Shown: positions 8,391-17,200 of the stretch, piece after piece
Position numbering within the stretch: position 1 is the stretch's first letter
How the letters are laid out: each line of letters begins with the position of its first letter
Source: Clostridia bacterium
GTDB taxonomy: Bacteria; Bacillota; Clostridia; Christensenellales; Aristaeellaceae
Length of the DNA stretch: 64,000 bases
Assembly: GCA_017549335.1 (NCBI GenBank)
Contig: JAFYVB010000018.1
Span: 1-64,000, forward strand
Reading direction: 5' to 3'
The notes under the pieces: generated by a model
The model's input: only the letters and a program-made list of their open reading frames with translations
Told to the model about the DNA's origin: nothing
Databases searched by the model: none
Position numbers and translations under genes: made by a program

Positions 8391-8391
8391 T

Positions 8392-9036
8392 TTATTCCCC
8401 GTATTTCTTTGTCAGCAGGTACAGCCCCGCAAACGTCAGGCAGCTGCCCACATTCATGGAGCCCACGCCGGCAAGGAAGATGCCCGCCGCCATCGTCAAA
8501 GGCAGGGTATTGACAAGGCAGGCGATCTTGGGCAGACAGGTTTTGCGCCTGAACACCATGACAAACAGCGTGATGCTCACCAGCATAACGCCGATCATGC
8601 ACAAAGCGGAGGTGGCCGCCGTTTCAAAGAAGAACCGCAGCATGATGCTGTGCGCCTGCTCCGTAGCTCCCGCCATGACAAAATGCCACAGCATGCCGGT
8701 GCAGGTAAAGTGCATCACCGCGCCCGATACACAGGTGAGTACCGCGCCGACCTTGACGATCCTCGCCGCCTTTTTTGATTGTTTTTCTAAAAAGCGGGCG
8801 ATGGCCAGATATCCCGGCAGCGCCAGCATCATGGCGATGACCCCGAACACCCCCGACAGCGTCAGCTGCAATGTGGACGCGCCCTCCAGCATGACGACCG
8901 TTTTCTGATAATCAAACAGCCCGTTCACGTCCAGCTTGCCCGCTTTCTGGAAATACAGCAGCAGATCGCCGCCCAGCCAGCACACAAGGTGACCCAGCGC
9001 ACCCATGAGAAACACGTTGGCGTTTGCTTTTTTCAT
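8392..9036 (-). CDS. Integral membrane protein, DUF6796-like
   Basis: 214 aa with about six hydrophobic segments (near residues 5-28, 57-80, 90-112, 120-140, 143-165 and 170-212) and short charged loops. I associate this shape with the DUF6796 family of unknown function. It is the middle gene of an operon whose leader looks like a manganese riboswitch, so a link to Mn2+ handling is conceivable but unproven. No transporter signature residues are visible. The ATG at 9036 follows AAGGAG. Confidence 0.7.
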   Translation of the reverse strand: MKKANANVFLMGALGHLVCWLGGDLLLYFQKAGKLDVNGLFDYQKTVVMLEGASTLQLTLSGVFGVIAMMLALPGYLAIARFLEKQSKKAARIVKVGAVLTCVSGAVMHFTCTGMLWHFVMAGATEQAHSIMLRFFFETAATSALCMIGVMLVSITLFVMVFRRKTCLPKIACLVNTLPLTMAAGIFLAGVGSMNVGSCLTFAGLYLLTKKYGE

Positions 9037-9047
9037 CGTTTTTCTCC

Positions 9048-9677
9048 TTATTTTTTGTTTTTATCCACATAAATCCTGAAATCGCAGCAGCTGCCGCCCA
9101 TGCCAAGGGTTTGCGTACGCCTCCAGATCAGCTTGGGATGCAGATTTCCATAGGTGATGTCATCCGCTTTGCAGGCAAACTGACAGAGCTCGGGACAGCC
9201 ATACTTTTTGCAGGTATCCACATAGGGACAGCGGGTCATGTCCGCGGCAAAGCAGGGCGCATCGGGCACGCGGCGATAAGAAAAGCCCGCGTTTTCGCCA
9301 AACATCTTGTCCAGCATTTTCTCGCACAGCGCAGGCATCAGCCGGTATACGCCCAGTTTCATCACAGCGCGGGCATATTTCATCATTTTTTCTGATTCGA
9401 TGAACACCCATTCTTCCATAAAAAGCAGTGCTTTTTCCTGACTGCCCGTAATTTCTTTTACCTTTTCGTACAAGGCGATCATGGGCAACAGCTGCTTCAG
9501 ATGCGTCTTAAGCGCCTTGCTCGCGTCGGCATACTCTTGAAAGAGCGCAGCCGTTCTTTCATACACCGCAGGCAAATGCTCCGCCCAGCCGTTTTTAACA
9601 AAGCCGTTGGACAGACTTTTCGTGAGGGGCTTTTTGCGAATGATCCTGCGGCAGGCAGCCGCTGTGATTTTCTTCAT
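9048..9677 (-). CDS. L-2-amino-thiazoline-4-carboxylic acid hydrolase family protein
   Basis: 209 aa, cytoplasmic. The C-terminal half carries the conserved pattern of the ATC-hydrolase-like family: 'TRCPYVDTCKKYGCPELC', 'CKADDITYGNLHPKLIW', 'RTQTLGMGGSCCDFR'. The N-terminal half is helical. The founding Pseudomonas enzyme opens the thiazoline ring on the route to L-cysteine, but most Firmicute members are uncharacterised. It is the first gene of an operon behind a yybP-ykoY-type riboswitch and terminator. The ATG at 9677 follows GGAGG at seven bases. Confidence 0.78.
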   Translation of the reverse strand: MKKITAAACRRIIRKKPLTKSLSNGFVKNGWAEHLPAVYERTAALFQEYADASKALKTHLKQLLPMIALYEKVKEITGSQEKALLFMEEWVFIESEKMMKYARAVMKLGVYRLMPALCEKMLDKMFGENAGFSYRRVPDAPCFAADMTRCPYVDTCKKYGCPELCQFACKADDITYGNLHPKLIWRRTQTLGMGGSCCDFRIYVDKNKK

Positions 9678-9700
9678 CGTTTTTCCTCCTTTTTCCGCAA

Positions 9701-9733
9701 CAAAAAACCAAGTATGGCTGCTGCCATACTTGG
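9701..9733 (-). terminator. Riboswitch expression-platform terminator
   Basis: The perfect 11-bp stem CCAAGTATGGC / GCCATACTTGG (9708-9718, 9723-9733) is followed on the - strand by a U-tract, between the riboswitch and the first gene. Metal binding is expected to prevent termination. Confidence 0.85.
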
Positions 9734-9775
9734 GTGAAACCTTTGTTTTGACCCACGTATAGCCTTGAAGCTGTA

Positions 9776-9862
9776 CGATGAGTCTCGCATATTAAAGCAA
9801 GCCAGGCAAAGGCCAGGGTGTTGACTTGCTGCGCCATGGGCGCTTGCTACTCCCTCACGGAA
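9776..9862 (-). promoter_or_regulatory. yybP-ykoY (Mn2+) riboswitch
   Basis: Read leftward, the conserved pieces appear in order: GGGAGTAGC (the G-rich AGUA loop), a GCGCCCATGGCGC hairpin, GTCAACA, a second hairpin (CTGGCCTTTGCCTGG region), then ATATGCGAGACTCATCG, matching the ACGCGAGAC loop. A short P1 pairs GTGAG with CTCAT. It starts almost at the transcription start and is followed by a terminator. The class is assigned from remembered conserved loops; no covariance search was run. Confidence 0.82.
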
Positions 9863-9873
9863 TGTACGATATG

Positions 9874-9902
9874 ATCATACCACCTGTTTTTTCCCTTGTC
9901 AA
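9874..9902 (-). promoter_or_regulatory. Promoter of the riboswitch operon
   Basis: TTGACA (9897-9902), 17-bp spacer, TATGAT (9874-9879). Confidence 0.85.
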
Positions 9903-9997
9903 CTGTTTACAGCGTATTCCGGTAGACGAAGAGAATCAGCCACAGATCGATATCCTGTTGTTTTTCCGTTCTTTCGTTCGCATTTCTTCCTTTTCCG

Positions 9998-11398
9998 TTA
10001 TGCGGAAAGTTTATTCTGTTCTTCATCCTTTTGCTTGAGCATTTTCAGCACCGGCAAAAGCATGGGCACGGTAATAGCAAAGGCGAAGGCATCGGCGCAG
10101 GCCTGGGCGATCTGAATGCCCGTTGCGCCGATGATGGGCGGCAGGATCAGAATCATGGGAATGAAGCACACACCCTGTCGCGCCATGGACAGGACGGTGG
10201 AGCGGCCCGCCATACCCATGGTCTGCATGGCCATGTTGGCGTTGAACACCACCGACATCAGCGGGAACACAAGGCACTGCCAGCGCAGCGTAACCGTGCC
10301 GAATTCGATTACGGTGGGATCGTTGTTGAAGATGGCGACGATCTGCCCGGGGAAGGTGATGCCCACGATGGAGAAGACGATCATGATGACTACCATCACT
10401 TCCAGCGTAAACATAAAGCCCTTGCGCACGCGGCCGTACTTTTTCGCACCGTAGTTGAAACCGCACACCGGCTGGAAGCCCTGACCGATACCCATGATGC
10501 AGGAGGCGCAGAACTGCATGATGCGGTTGACCACGCCCAACGCAGCCACAGCGGCATCGATGGCTTCGGGAGTCACGCCGCCGTAGGTGGTGGCAGCCAG
10601 ATTCATGCAGATATTGGCGACGCTGGCCAGACCCTGACGGCACATGGAGGGCATACCGCCCAGCACGATGGGCTTGACGATGGACCATTTGAGGGTGAAC
10701 GCCTTCAGCTTCAGGCGGATATTACCGCCCTTGTAGGTGCCGCCCAGCAGCAGAAGGAAGCTGACGCACTGGCTGATGGCGGTGGCGATGGCAGCGCCCT
10801 CCACGCCCATTCCGAAGGTATGAATGAACAGAGGATCCAGGAAGATATTCAGTACCGCGCCGGTGGCAATGCCGATCATGCTGAAGAAGGCGTTCCCCTG
10901 GAAACGCATCTGCACGTTGAGCACGATGGACGCCAGCTTGAAGGTGGAGCCGATCATAATATACTTGCCGTAGCCGATGGCGTAGGGCATGATGGTTTCC
11001 GTGGCGCCCAGCACCTTCATCAAGGGCTCAATAAAGGCAAGACCCAGCGTCGTAAAGACAAGACCCATGATGATGGCCCCGAAGAAGCCCGTCGCCACCG
11101 TGCGCTCGGCATTTTCCATATCCTTTTTGCCAAGCAGACGGGATACCGTATTGCCCGAGCCCTGACCGAGGAAGAAGCCGATGGCCTGAATGATGTTCAT
11201 CAGCGGGAAAACGATGCCGATGGACGCCGTGGCAGGCACGTTGTTCAGCTGTCCGATAAAGAATGTATCCGCCATGTTGTACAGCGACGTCACCAGCATG
11301 GAAATAATGCTGGGGATCGCCATGCGCATGATCAGGCTGTTGATGGGCGTTTCCGTCATCATTTGATGCTTTTGCTCTGCGGTCATGATCTTTGGCAT
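9998..11398 (-). CDS. MATE family efflux transporter
   Basis: 466 aa with about twelve hydrophobic segments arranged as two homologous six-helix halves, the MATE pattern. The N-terminus (PSIISMLVTSLYNMADTFFIGQ) and the mid-protein 'GFQPVCGFNYGAKKYGRVRKG' are typical of the DinF/NorM-like branch common in Clostridia. It exports organic cations or drugs in exchange for Na+ or H+; the substrate is unknown. It is read leftward away from the origin, and no clear terminator follows. The start ATG at 11398 has AAAGGA ten bases upstream. Confidence 0.92.
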   Translation of the reverse strand: MPKIMTAEQKHQMMTETPINSLIMRMAIPSIISMLVTSLYNMADTFFIGQLNNVPATASIGIVFPLMNIIQAIGFFLGQGSGNTVSRLLGKKDMENAERTVATGFFGAIIMGLVFTTLGLAFIEPLMKVLGATETIMPYAIGYGKYIMIGSTFKLASIVLNVQMRFQGNAFFSMIGIATGAVLNIFLDPLFIHTFGMGVEGAAIATAISQCVSFLLLLGGTYKGGNIRLKLKAFTLKWSIVKPIVLGGMPSMCRQGLASVANICMNLAATTYGGVTPEAIDAAVAALGVVNRIMQFCASCIMGIGQGFQPVCGFNYGAKKYGRVRKGFMFTLEVMVVIMIVFSIVGITFPGQIVAIFNNDPTVIEFGTVTLRWQCLVFPLMSVVFNANMAMQTMGMAGRSTVLSMARQGVCFIPMILILPPIIGATGIQIAQACADAFAFAITVPMLLPVLKMLKQKDEEQNKLSA

Positions 11399-11544
11399 AA
11401 TTTTTCATTCCTTTCTTATTTAAAGGATAGCACCGATTGAAAAACGGGTCAAGCAAAAAGGGATATTTTTTCTTCGCGGCAGTCCCTCGTCCCATTTCCT
11501 CCGCTTTCGTTCTTTTCTCCCTTTCTTTTTTCCGGGAAATATGA

Positions 11545-11550
11545 TATAAT
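11545..11550 (+). promoter_or_regulatory. Extended -10 element reading toward dnaN
   Basis: TGATATAAT (TATAAT at 11545-11550) with only a weak TTTCTT at the -35 position. It is a possible start of a long leader through the origin region into dnaN. Confidence 0.4.
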
Positions 11551-11621
11551 CATAGTGTGTTATTTTGCGCATTTGGCAAAAAAATGCAACCTCCGGCGTA
11601 TCCCGCTTCCCATTCTCCAAC

Positions 11622-11998
11622 TGGGGATAACGATGTTGATAACTTGTGTGTGCACCCAAAACGCCTTGATTTTCCAAGGGTTTTGGATCCACATTCAGGG
11701 GATAGCGCTGATGGGGATAATGTGGATAACTGATTTTGGGCTCTCTTTTTTGGATCATTCCTCGCATAAACCCGAAATCGGCAGATGCAGAAAAATGAAA
11801 GATGCCGATCACGCCCTCCGCAGACAATTTTCCTGTTCCCGCAGCGGGCTTCATCCGGCGTTTTTCAACGGTTCATCCGCATTTATCCACCGGGTTTTCC
11901 ACCGCCCAAAATGCCCAAAAAGCAAGGCAGATCAAGGGGTTGCGGCACTTATTCACATTTCCACCGCCCCTACTACTACTACGATATTTATTATTCAG
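11622..11998. other. oriC: Replication origin (oriC) region upstream of dnaN
   Basis: This gene-free stretch has two perfect DnaA boxes, TGTGGATAA (11721-11729) and TTATTCACA (11949-11957). Boxes with one mismatch lie at 11622-11630, 11634-11642, 11712-11720 and 11883-11891. The 11949 box is followed by a GC-rich CCACCGCCCC and then CTACTACTACTAC plus an A/T-rich tract, which is the box / GC / DnaA-trio layout of the Bacillus unwinding module. dnaN follows directly; the gene to the left is read away. dnaA is not adjacent, which is unusual. Confidence 0.82.
11970..11998. other. DnaA-trio and AT-rich unwinding element
   Basis: CTACTACTACTAC (11970-11982), whose complement is a 3'-GAT-5' trio array, runs into GATATTTATTATT. 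It sits 12 bases from the DnaA box at 11949-11957. Confidence 0.75.
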
Positions 11999-12024
11999 CA
12001 ACAACAAGGAAAGGCTGTGAGCTT

Positions 12025-13143
12025 ATGCATTTCTCCGCGAACGCTTCTGACATTAACCAGGGCATGAGCCTGGTTTCCCATGCGCTCAGTGCGCGTCCTA
12101 TCCGTACGGTATATGAAGGCGTTTTGATCGAAACGGCCGAGAACGGCATCTACCTGACCTGTACCGACGGCGAAATGACCATCCGCACGCACGTGAACGC
12201 CATGATCGTGGAGGAAGGCGTGGCCATCATGCCTGCCAAGCTTTTCGGCGAGCTGCTGCGCAAGCTGTCGGGTGAAGTGGATATCGAGATCGACCGCAAT
12301 TTCCGCGCCGCCATCCGCGCCCAGGGCAGCAATACCTCCATGGCCGGCATGAACGCCAGCGAGTTCCCCGACGTGCTGGAAGTAAAGCCCAATTTCGAAG
12401 TGACGCTGCCCCAGAATCGTCTGCGCGACGCCGTGGGCCGCATTATGTTTGCCGTGTCCACCGATGAGACCCGCCGCATCCTGACGGGCTGCCTGATGGA
12501 AGTGGAAGCGGGCGAGACCCGCTTTGTGGGTCTGGACGGCTTCCGTCTGGCGCTGCAGCGCATCCAGTGCGAAAATAAGCTGCCCGAGGGCAAGGACAGC
12601 CTCGCTGCCGTCGTTCCCGGCCGCATCATGGGCGAGTTCTGCCGCATGCTGGGCGAAACCGAAGAGCCTGTGCGCATCGCCTGCAGCAACAACCGTATGC
12701 TCATGGCCTTTGAAAACACCGAGTGCTTCTGCACCCTGCTCACCGGCGAGTACATCAATTACCGCCAGATCCTGCCCACCAGCTGGAAGAGCGAAGTGAA
12801 GCTGCGCCGCGATGATTTCATCGGCGCCATCGAGCGCGCTTCCCTGATGGCCCGTGAAGGAAAGAATAATTTGCTTCGTTTGGTAATTTCTGAAAAAGAA
12901 ATGACCATTACTGCTAATGCAGAGCGCGGCACGGCGCTGGAGCACATCCCGGTCTCCTATTCCAATGAGGAATTCAAGATCGCGTTCAACGCCCGCTACC
13001 TCTCCGACGTGATCCGCAATGTGGATACCGACGAGATCTGCATGCGCTTTAATACCAATGTGTCTCCCTGCATCATCGCGCCCCTGAGCGGCAATCAGTA
13101 TACCTATCTGGTGCTGCCCGTGCGTGTGCTGGGACAGGATTAA
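12025..13143 (+). CDS. dnaN: DNA polymerase III beta subunit (sliding clamp)
   Basis: 372 aa, standard clamp length. Three similar domains of about 120 residues are recognisable: N-terminal 'SLVSHALSARPIRTVYEGVLIE...LTCTDGEMTIRT', central 'LRDAVGRIMFAVSTDETRRILTGCLME...VGLDGFRLALQR', and a C-terminal domain ending 'SPCIIAPLSGNQYTYLVLPVRV', where the clamp's partner-binding pocket lies. It forms the dimeric ring that tethers polymerase III to DNA. The start is the ATG at 12025 behind AAGGAAAGG; the open frame extends upstream only through oriC. It has its own terminator. Confidence 0.97.
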   Translation: MHFSANASDINQGMSLVSHALSARPIRTVYEGVLIETAENGIYLTCTDGEMTIRTHVNAMIVEEGVAIMPAKLFGELLRKLSGEVDIEIDRNFRAAIRAQGSNTSMAGMNASEFPDVLEVKPNFEVTLPQNRLRDAVGRIMFAVSTDETRRILTGCLMEVEAGETRFVGLDGFRLALQRIQCENKLPEGKDSLAAVVPGRIMGEFCRMLGETEEPVRIACSNNRMLMAFENTECFCTLLTGEYINYRQILPTSWKSEVKLRRDDFIGAIERASLMAREGKNNLLRLVISEKEMTITANAERGTALEHIPVSYSNEEFKIAFNARYLSDVIRNVDTDEICMRFNTNVSPCIIAPLSGNQYTYLVLPVRVLGQD

Positions 13144-13164
13144 AATTCAATCAACCACATATCA

Positions 13165-13197
13165 AAAGAGAGAATCGTCAGATTCTCTCTTTTTGTT
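13165..13197 (+). terminator. dnaN terminator
   Basis: The stem AAGAGAGAATC / GATTCTCTCTT (13166-13176, 13181-13191) runs into a T-tract. Confidence 0.9.
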
Positions 13198-13271
13198 TTG
13201 AATATTGTGGACAGCGAGCGGATTGTGTGATATAAAAAAGACAGATGCGCAAGCGATATACGGAGGTAACG

Positions 13272-14018
13272 ATGCTGAAGTCTGAAAAAAAAGCAGCCGC
13301 CGATGAAATAAAGAAAGAGCTGGAAAAAATCAACGCGTGGAATAATTTCTGGCAGACTAACTATGATAGCGGCGATTACGATTATATATTGGAGCTGGGG
13401 AAAAAAGTTCTGCTGGAGCACCATCACAGAAAACGGCTGAGAGCACAATGGGAAGAGGAAAACGCTGAAATGCTCAAAAAAGTCGAGGAAATCAGGGAGA
13501 GATTGATTAAAATCGATTTCTGGTTTGATTTTTATCAAAAAATGTACGATGATGAGCAATACGAACTGCTGATCAGACAGGCTGGTCGATGCCTTGAAGA
13601 AAATGAAGAAAACCGTTTGAATGCTATGAAAGCCATGGAGGAAGAAGAAAAACGCGAACAGGAAGAAAGAAAAAGACGAGCGTTGGAGCGAAAACGGGAA
13701 GAAAAGGAAGAACTGGAACGTGAAACGCGTGAGATGATCGAGCGCGTGAAGGAAGAGTGGGCTGAACAGCAGGAAGCAGAAATGGAACGGCGCCTGGCTG
13801 CCAAGCGTTACAAGGTAAAGAGCGGAGGCGGTCTGTTGTCAGGTTTGCTGAATATATTTTTATCGGAAGATAACGGAGACCGCTGTGACGGTGACTGTGA
13901 CAACTGCCCGTCTCATTACGGTTACCGCTATGGACGCTGGTATTACGGTCACGGTCACATGCACGGCTGTGAACGCGGCGGAAACGGCGGCGCAAGCGGC
14001 AGAACGCTGCGAAACTAA
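13272..14018 (+). CDS. Coiled-coil protein with His/Cys-rich tail, unknown function
   Basis: 248 aa from the ATG at 13272 behind GGAGGT. Residues of about 10-110 hold two copies of a roughly 50-residue unit ('KINAWNNFWQTNYDSGDYDYIL' and 'KIDFWFDFYQKMYDDEQYELLI'), each ending in charged helix. A long Glu/Arg/Lys coiled coil follows (about 115-185), then a glycine-rich linker and a possible metal-binding tail with CDGDCDNC, several Tyr/His residues and HGHMHGC. There is no signal peptide. I do not recognise a family. It lies between dnaN and a parS site with its own terminator. A structural or scaffold role near the origin would be speculation. Confidence 0.72.
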   Translation: MLKSEKKAAADEIKKELEKINAWNNFWQTNYDSGDYDYILELGKKVLLEHHHRKRLRAQWEEENAEMLKKVEEIRERLIKIDFWFDFYQKMYDDEQYELLIRQAGRCLEENEENRLNAMKAMEEEEKREQEERKRRALERKREEKEELERETREMIERVKEEWAEQQEAEMERRLAAKRYKVKSGGGLLSGLLNIFLSEDNGDRCDGDCDNCPSHYGYRYGRWYYGHGHMHGCERGGNGGASGRTLRN

Positions 14019-14022
14019 CAAA

Positions 14023-14049
14023 AAAACGCGCATCAAGCGCGTTTTTTTG
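14023..14049 (+). terminator. Terminator of the coiled-coil gene
   Basis: AACGCGC / GCGCGTT stem (14025-14031, 14037-14043) followed by a T-run. Confidence 0.85.
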
Positions 14050-14058
14050 TTTTAAGAA

Positions 14059-14074
14059 TGTTTCACGTGAAACA
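14059..14074. other. parS: parS site 1
   Basis: TGTTTCACGTGAAACA is a perfect match to the ParB-binding palindrome TGTTNCACGTGAAACA. It is about 2.1 kb from oriC. Confidence 0.93.
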
Positions 14075-14159
14075 TTTTGTCTGTTTTTAGAATAAGAAGA
14101 TACAGCCGGTCACGACCGGTATTTTCACGGCCTGATGAAAAACTCTACGCAGGTTCTTT

Positions 14160-14186
14160 GTTTCTTTCTTGACTCAAGAAAGAAAC
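14160..14186. repeat. Hairpin repeat, copy 1 (right of addA stop)
   Basis: The perfect 12-bp stem GTTTCTTTCTTG / CAAGAAAGAAAC has a 3-base loop. A near-identical hairpin lies on the other side of addA at 17755-17782. There is no U-tract on either side, so it is not a standard terminator. Confidence 0.7.
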
Positions 14187-14218
14187 GTCCCCCCTCTTCG
14201 TCTTCCCCTTCCGTCCTC

Positions 14219-17200
14219 TCACTCCACCCGCACCGGAACGCCGTTCCGCAGCGAGTACAGCCACACTTCCTTCACGTCAATGCCTGTGATCTCCCAAAGC
14301 GCCTTTTTGTACCACAAAATCTGATCGCGGTACATCGTGAGCAGCTTTTCGGGCTCGCAGCGGTCGGTCTTGTAATCCACCAGCACCCATTTTCCATCCT
14401 CCATGAAGCACAGATCGGGTACGCCCTGTACCAGCACGCCGCGATACATCAGGCAAAAGCCCCATTCGCGCTCAACGCGGGGAGATGAAAGCATCCTGCG
14501 GCCCAGATCGCCGGTGAGGAAGGTGAGAATATCCGAAATATCGATGACCTCGGCCTCTTCAGGCGTCAGTTCACCGCTTTCCTGCATGCGGAGCAGCTGA
14601 TTTTTGATCGCTTCAATGCGCTTTGCGCCGGTGGTTGACCGGATCTCGTCCAAATGCAGCGCGCCCAGTGCCTTGTGCGCCGCCGTACCGCGATCCGCCG
14701 CGGAAAGCTTCTTTTCCATCATGAATTCGGGGAAACGGGGCGGCAGCGTATTCAGCTTCAGTGCCAAACGCTTGGTCTCGGGAGTTTCTTCCTCATCGGG
14801 CATTAAAACAGCTCCCCGCAGCAACGCCGTAACACTGGTTTTCAGCGCATGCTGTTTAGGCGGAATGCGCTCCATGCGTTTGCGGACGTCCTCATGGGGA
14901 TCGCCCTTGAAATCAGGCTGAATGAAATCGGCGGATTGGGGCAGCGATTGCCTGAAATCTCCGGGGGCATGGAAGCGCAGATCCCATTCGCTGCCGTTTC
15001 GGGCGGTAAACAGCGTGTCATGTCCGATTTCAAGCCCCTCGCACACCGCCTGCCCGATCCAATCCAGCATATTTTTTGTGCAGCCGGCAGCGTAATCGCC
15101 GGTGGGCAGATTCCAAATGGTACGGGATTTTTCCAGCGAGCGGGGCGAGGACAGCAAAATCAGCCGATCCTGAGCGCGGGTCATGGCCACATACAAAAGC
15201 CGTGCCTCTTCGCTGCGCAGTTCCCGCTCCTTTTTGCAGGCCAATGCCCGTCCGGCGGCGGTATGCCCCGTGATGCGCTGCACGTCGTCACAGCGTTTCA
15301 AAGCAAGACCGGTCTGGGCGTCGGTGCGTAAAAGCTCGCTGTCGTAGGGCATGCGGAAATTCCGGCCCAGCTCCATGATGATCACCAGCGAAAATTCCAA
15401 GCCCTTGGACTTGTGCATGGTCATGATGCGCACAACGTTGTCATTTTCGCCCAGTTCGCGGGCTGTGGTGGCGTCTCCGGTGTGCCGCGCCACGTCCGAA
15501 ACGCAGAGAAAATCATGCAGCGAGTCCCGCGCGCCCTCCGCCTGCGCTCGTTCATACAAAAGCCGCAGGTTTGCCTGACGCATGGACCCTTCTTTTTGTG
15601 CGCCCGCCAGCGCATACAGCCCCGATTCGGTCAAAATCTGCCAGATCAGCGCATCGGCGGTGAGATGATAGGACAAAAACCGCCAGTGATCCAGCGTTTC
15701 ACAGGCTTTTTTGACATCGGATTCGCTGTCGCGCAGGGCAAAAAATACCTCATGGAAGGGTTTTTGCCGTGTTTCATCCTTTAAACGGATCTCTGCAAGG
15801 CGTTTATTGGTAAATCCGAAGCAGGGGCAGCGAAGCGCCGCCAGCAGCGGAATATCCTGCAAAGGGTTGTCCAGCACACGCAGAATATTCATGATATCCC
15901 GCACCTCGGGCAGATCAAAATACTGTCCGTCTGCATCCGAGAAGGACGGAATGCCCTCATGGGCCAGAATTTTTGCGATCAAGGGCGCGCGGCCTGAAGC
16001 ATTGCGCAGCAGGATCACGCAATCGCGGTATTTCAGGGGCCGATCGCCGTCTTTTGTGGAGATGGGCGTGCCCACATACTGACGAATCAGCTGCGCAGCC
16101 AGCTGCGCTTCGTACATCCAGCCCTTGCGGTCATCCTCATCGGTTTCCTCGTCGATGGCTTCCACCTGATCGCTGATGATGTGCAGCTGCACGGCGGGAT
16201 CGCCTGTGGTTTGCTTGCCGGCATACAGCTTGGCTTTGTCATCGTATTCGATCTCCGTGGCGCCGCGGCGCATGGCGCGTTCGAAAACGCAGTTGACGGC
16301 GTCCAATATATTTTTGCGGGAACGGAAATTCTGCGAAAGCAGGATCCGGCGGGAAACCGCCTGTTCTTCGCCCTCAAACTGCTCGTATTTGCTCAAAAAC
16401 AGGGTAGGATCGGCCAAACGAAAGCGATAAATGCTCTGTTTTACGTCGCCCACCATGAAAAGACGGTTTTCCTTGGTATGAATGGCGCGGACAATGGCCT
16501 CCTGGATGGCCGACACGTCTTGATATTCATCGACAAAAATCGCGTCATATCGCGCCGCCACTTGCTGACGAACAGAGGGATCAGCCAGCGCTTTCAGCGC
16601 AAAATGCTCCAGATCGCCGTAATCCAGCAGATTTTTTTCTTCTTTATACTGCTGGAAGCGCTCATGCATATCCCGCACCATCCGCGCAAGGGCACGGAGC
16701 GCAGGATAGGTAAAGAGAATCTCCTCCCGGGCTTCGTCTATATTCTCAGGCAGCATGGAAACGGCTTCGTTGACAAGGGCTTTCATGCTGTCGCGCAGTT
16801 GGGAATAGCGTTCCAGCAGCTGCGGATCAAATTCCGCATTCTTGGGAGGACGGGCACGGGTGGGAAATTTCATGCTCTGATTCAGCAGCGTGCCTTTCCG
16901 CGCCTGATCGGTGAGCATATCGACGAGCATCTTGTCCGCTTCCACGGTGATGTCCAGATGGGCGGGCGCACCGGGGAGCGTCAAAATATATTCGCATTGC
17001 CGGCATAACTGCTGCGCACCTTCCAGACGCATCAGGCATTCCTTGCGCAAAAGCAGCATAAAGGGCTGCAAAACGTGGGCGTCATCCTCTTGCAGATGAT
17101 TTTCAAGCCATTCCCATGGGTTTTGCTGGGCACGAAGAAAGTGATACAGCTGCTCTGCCATGGAAACGATGTCCGCGTCCTGATACTGGCTGCACAGCGC

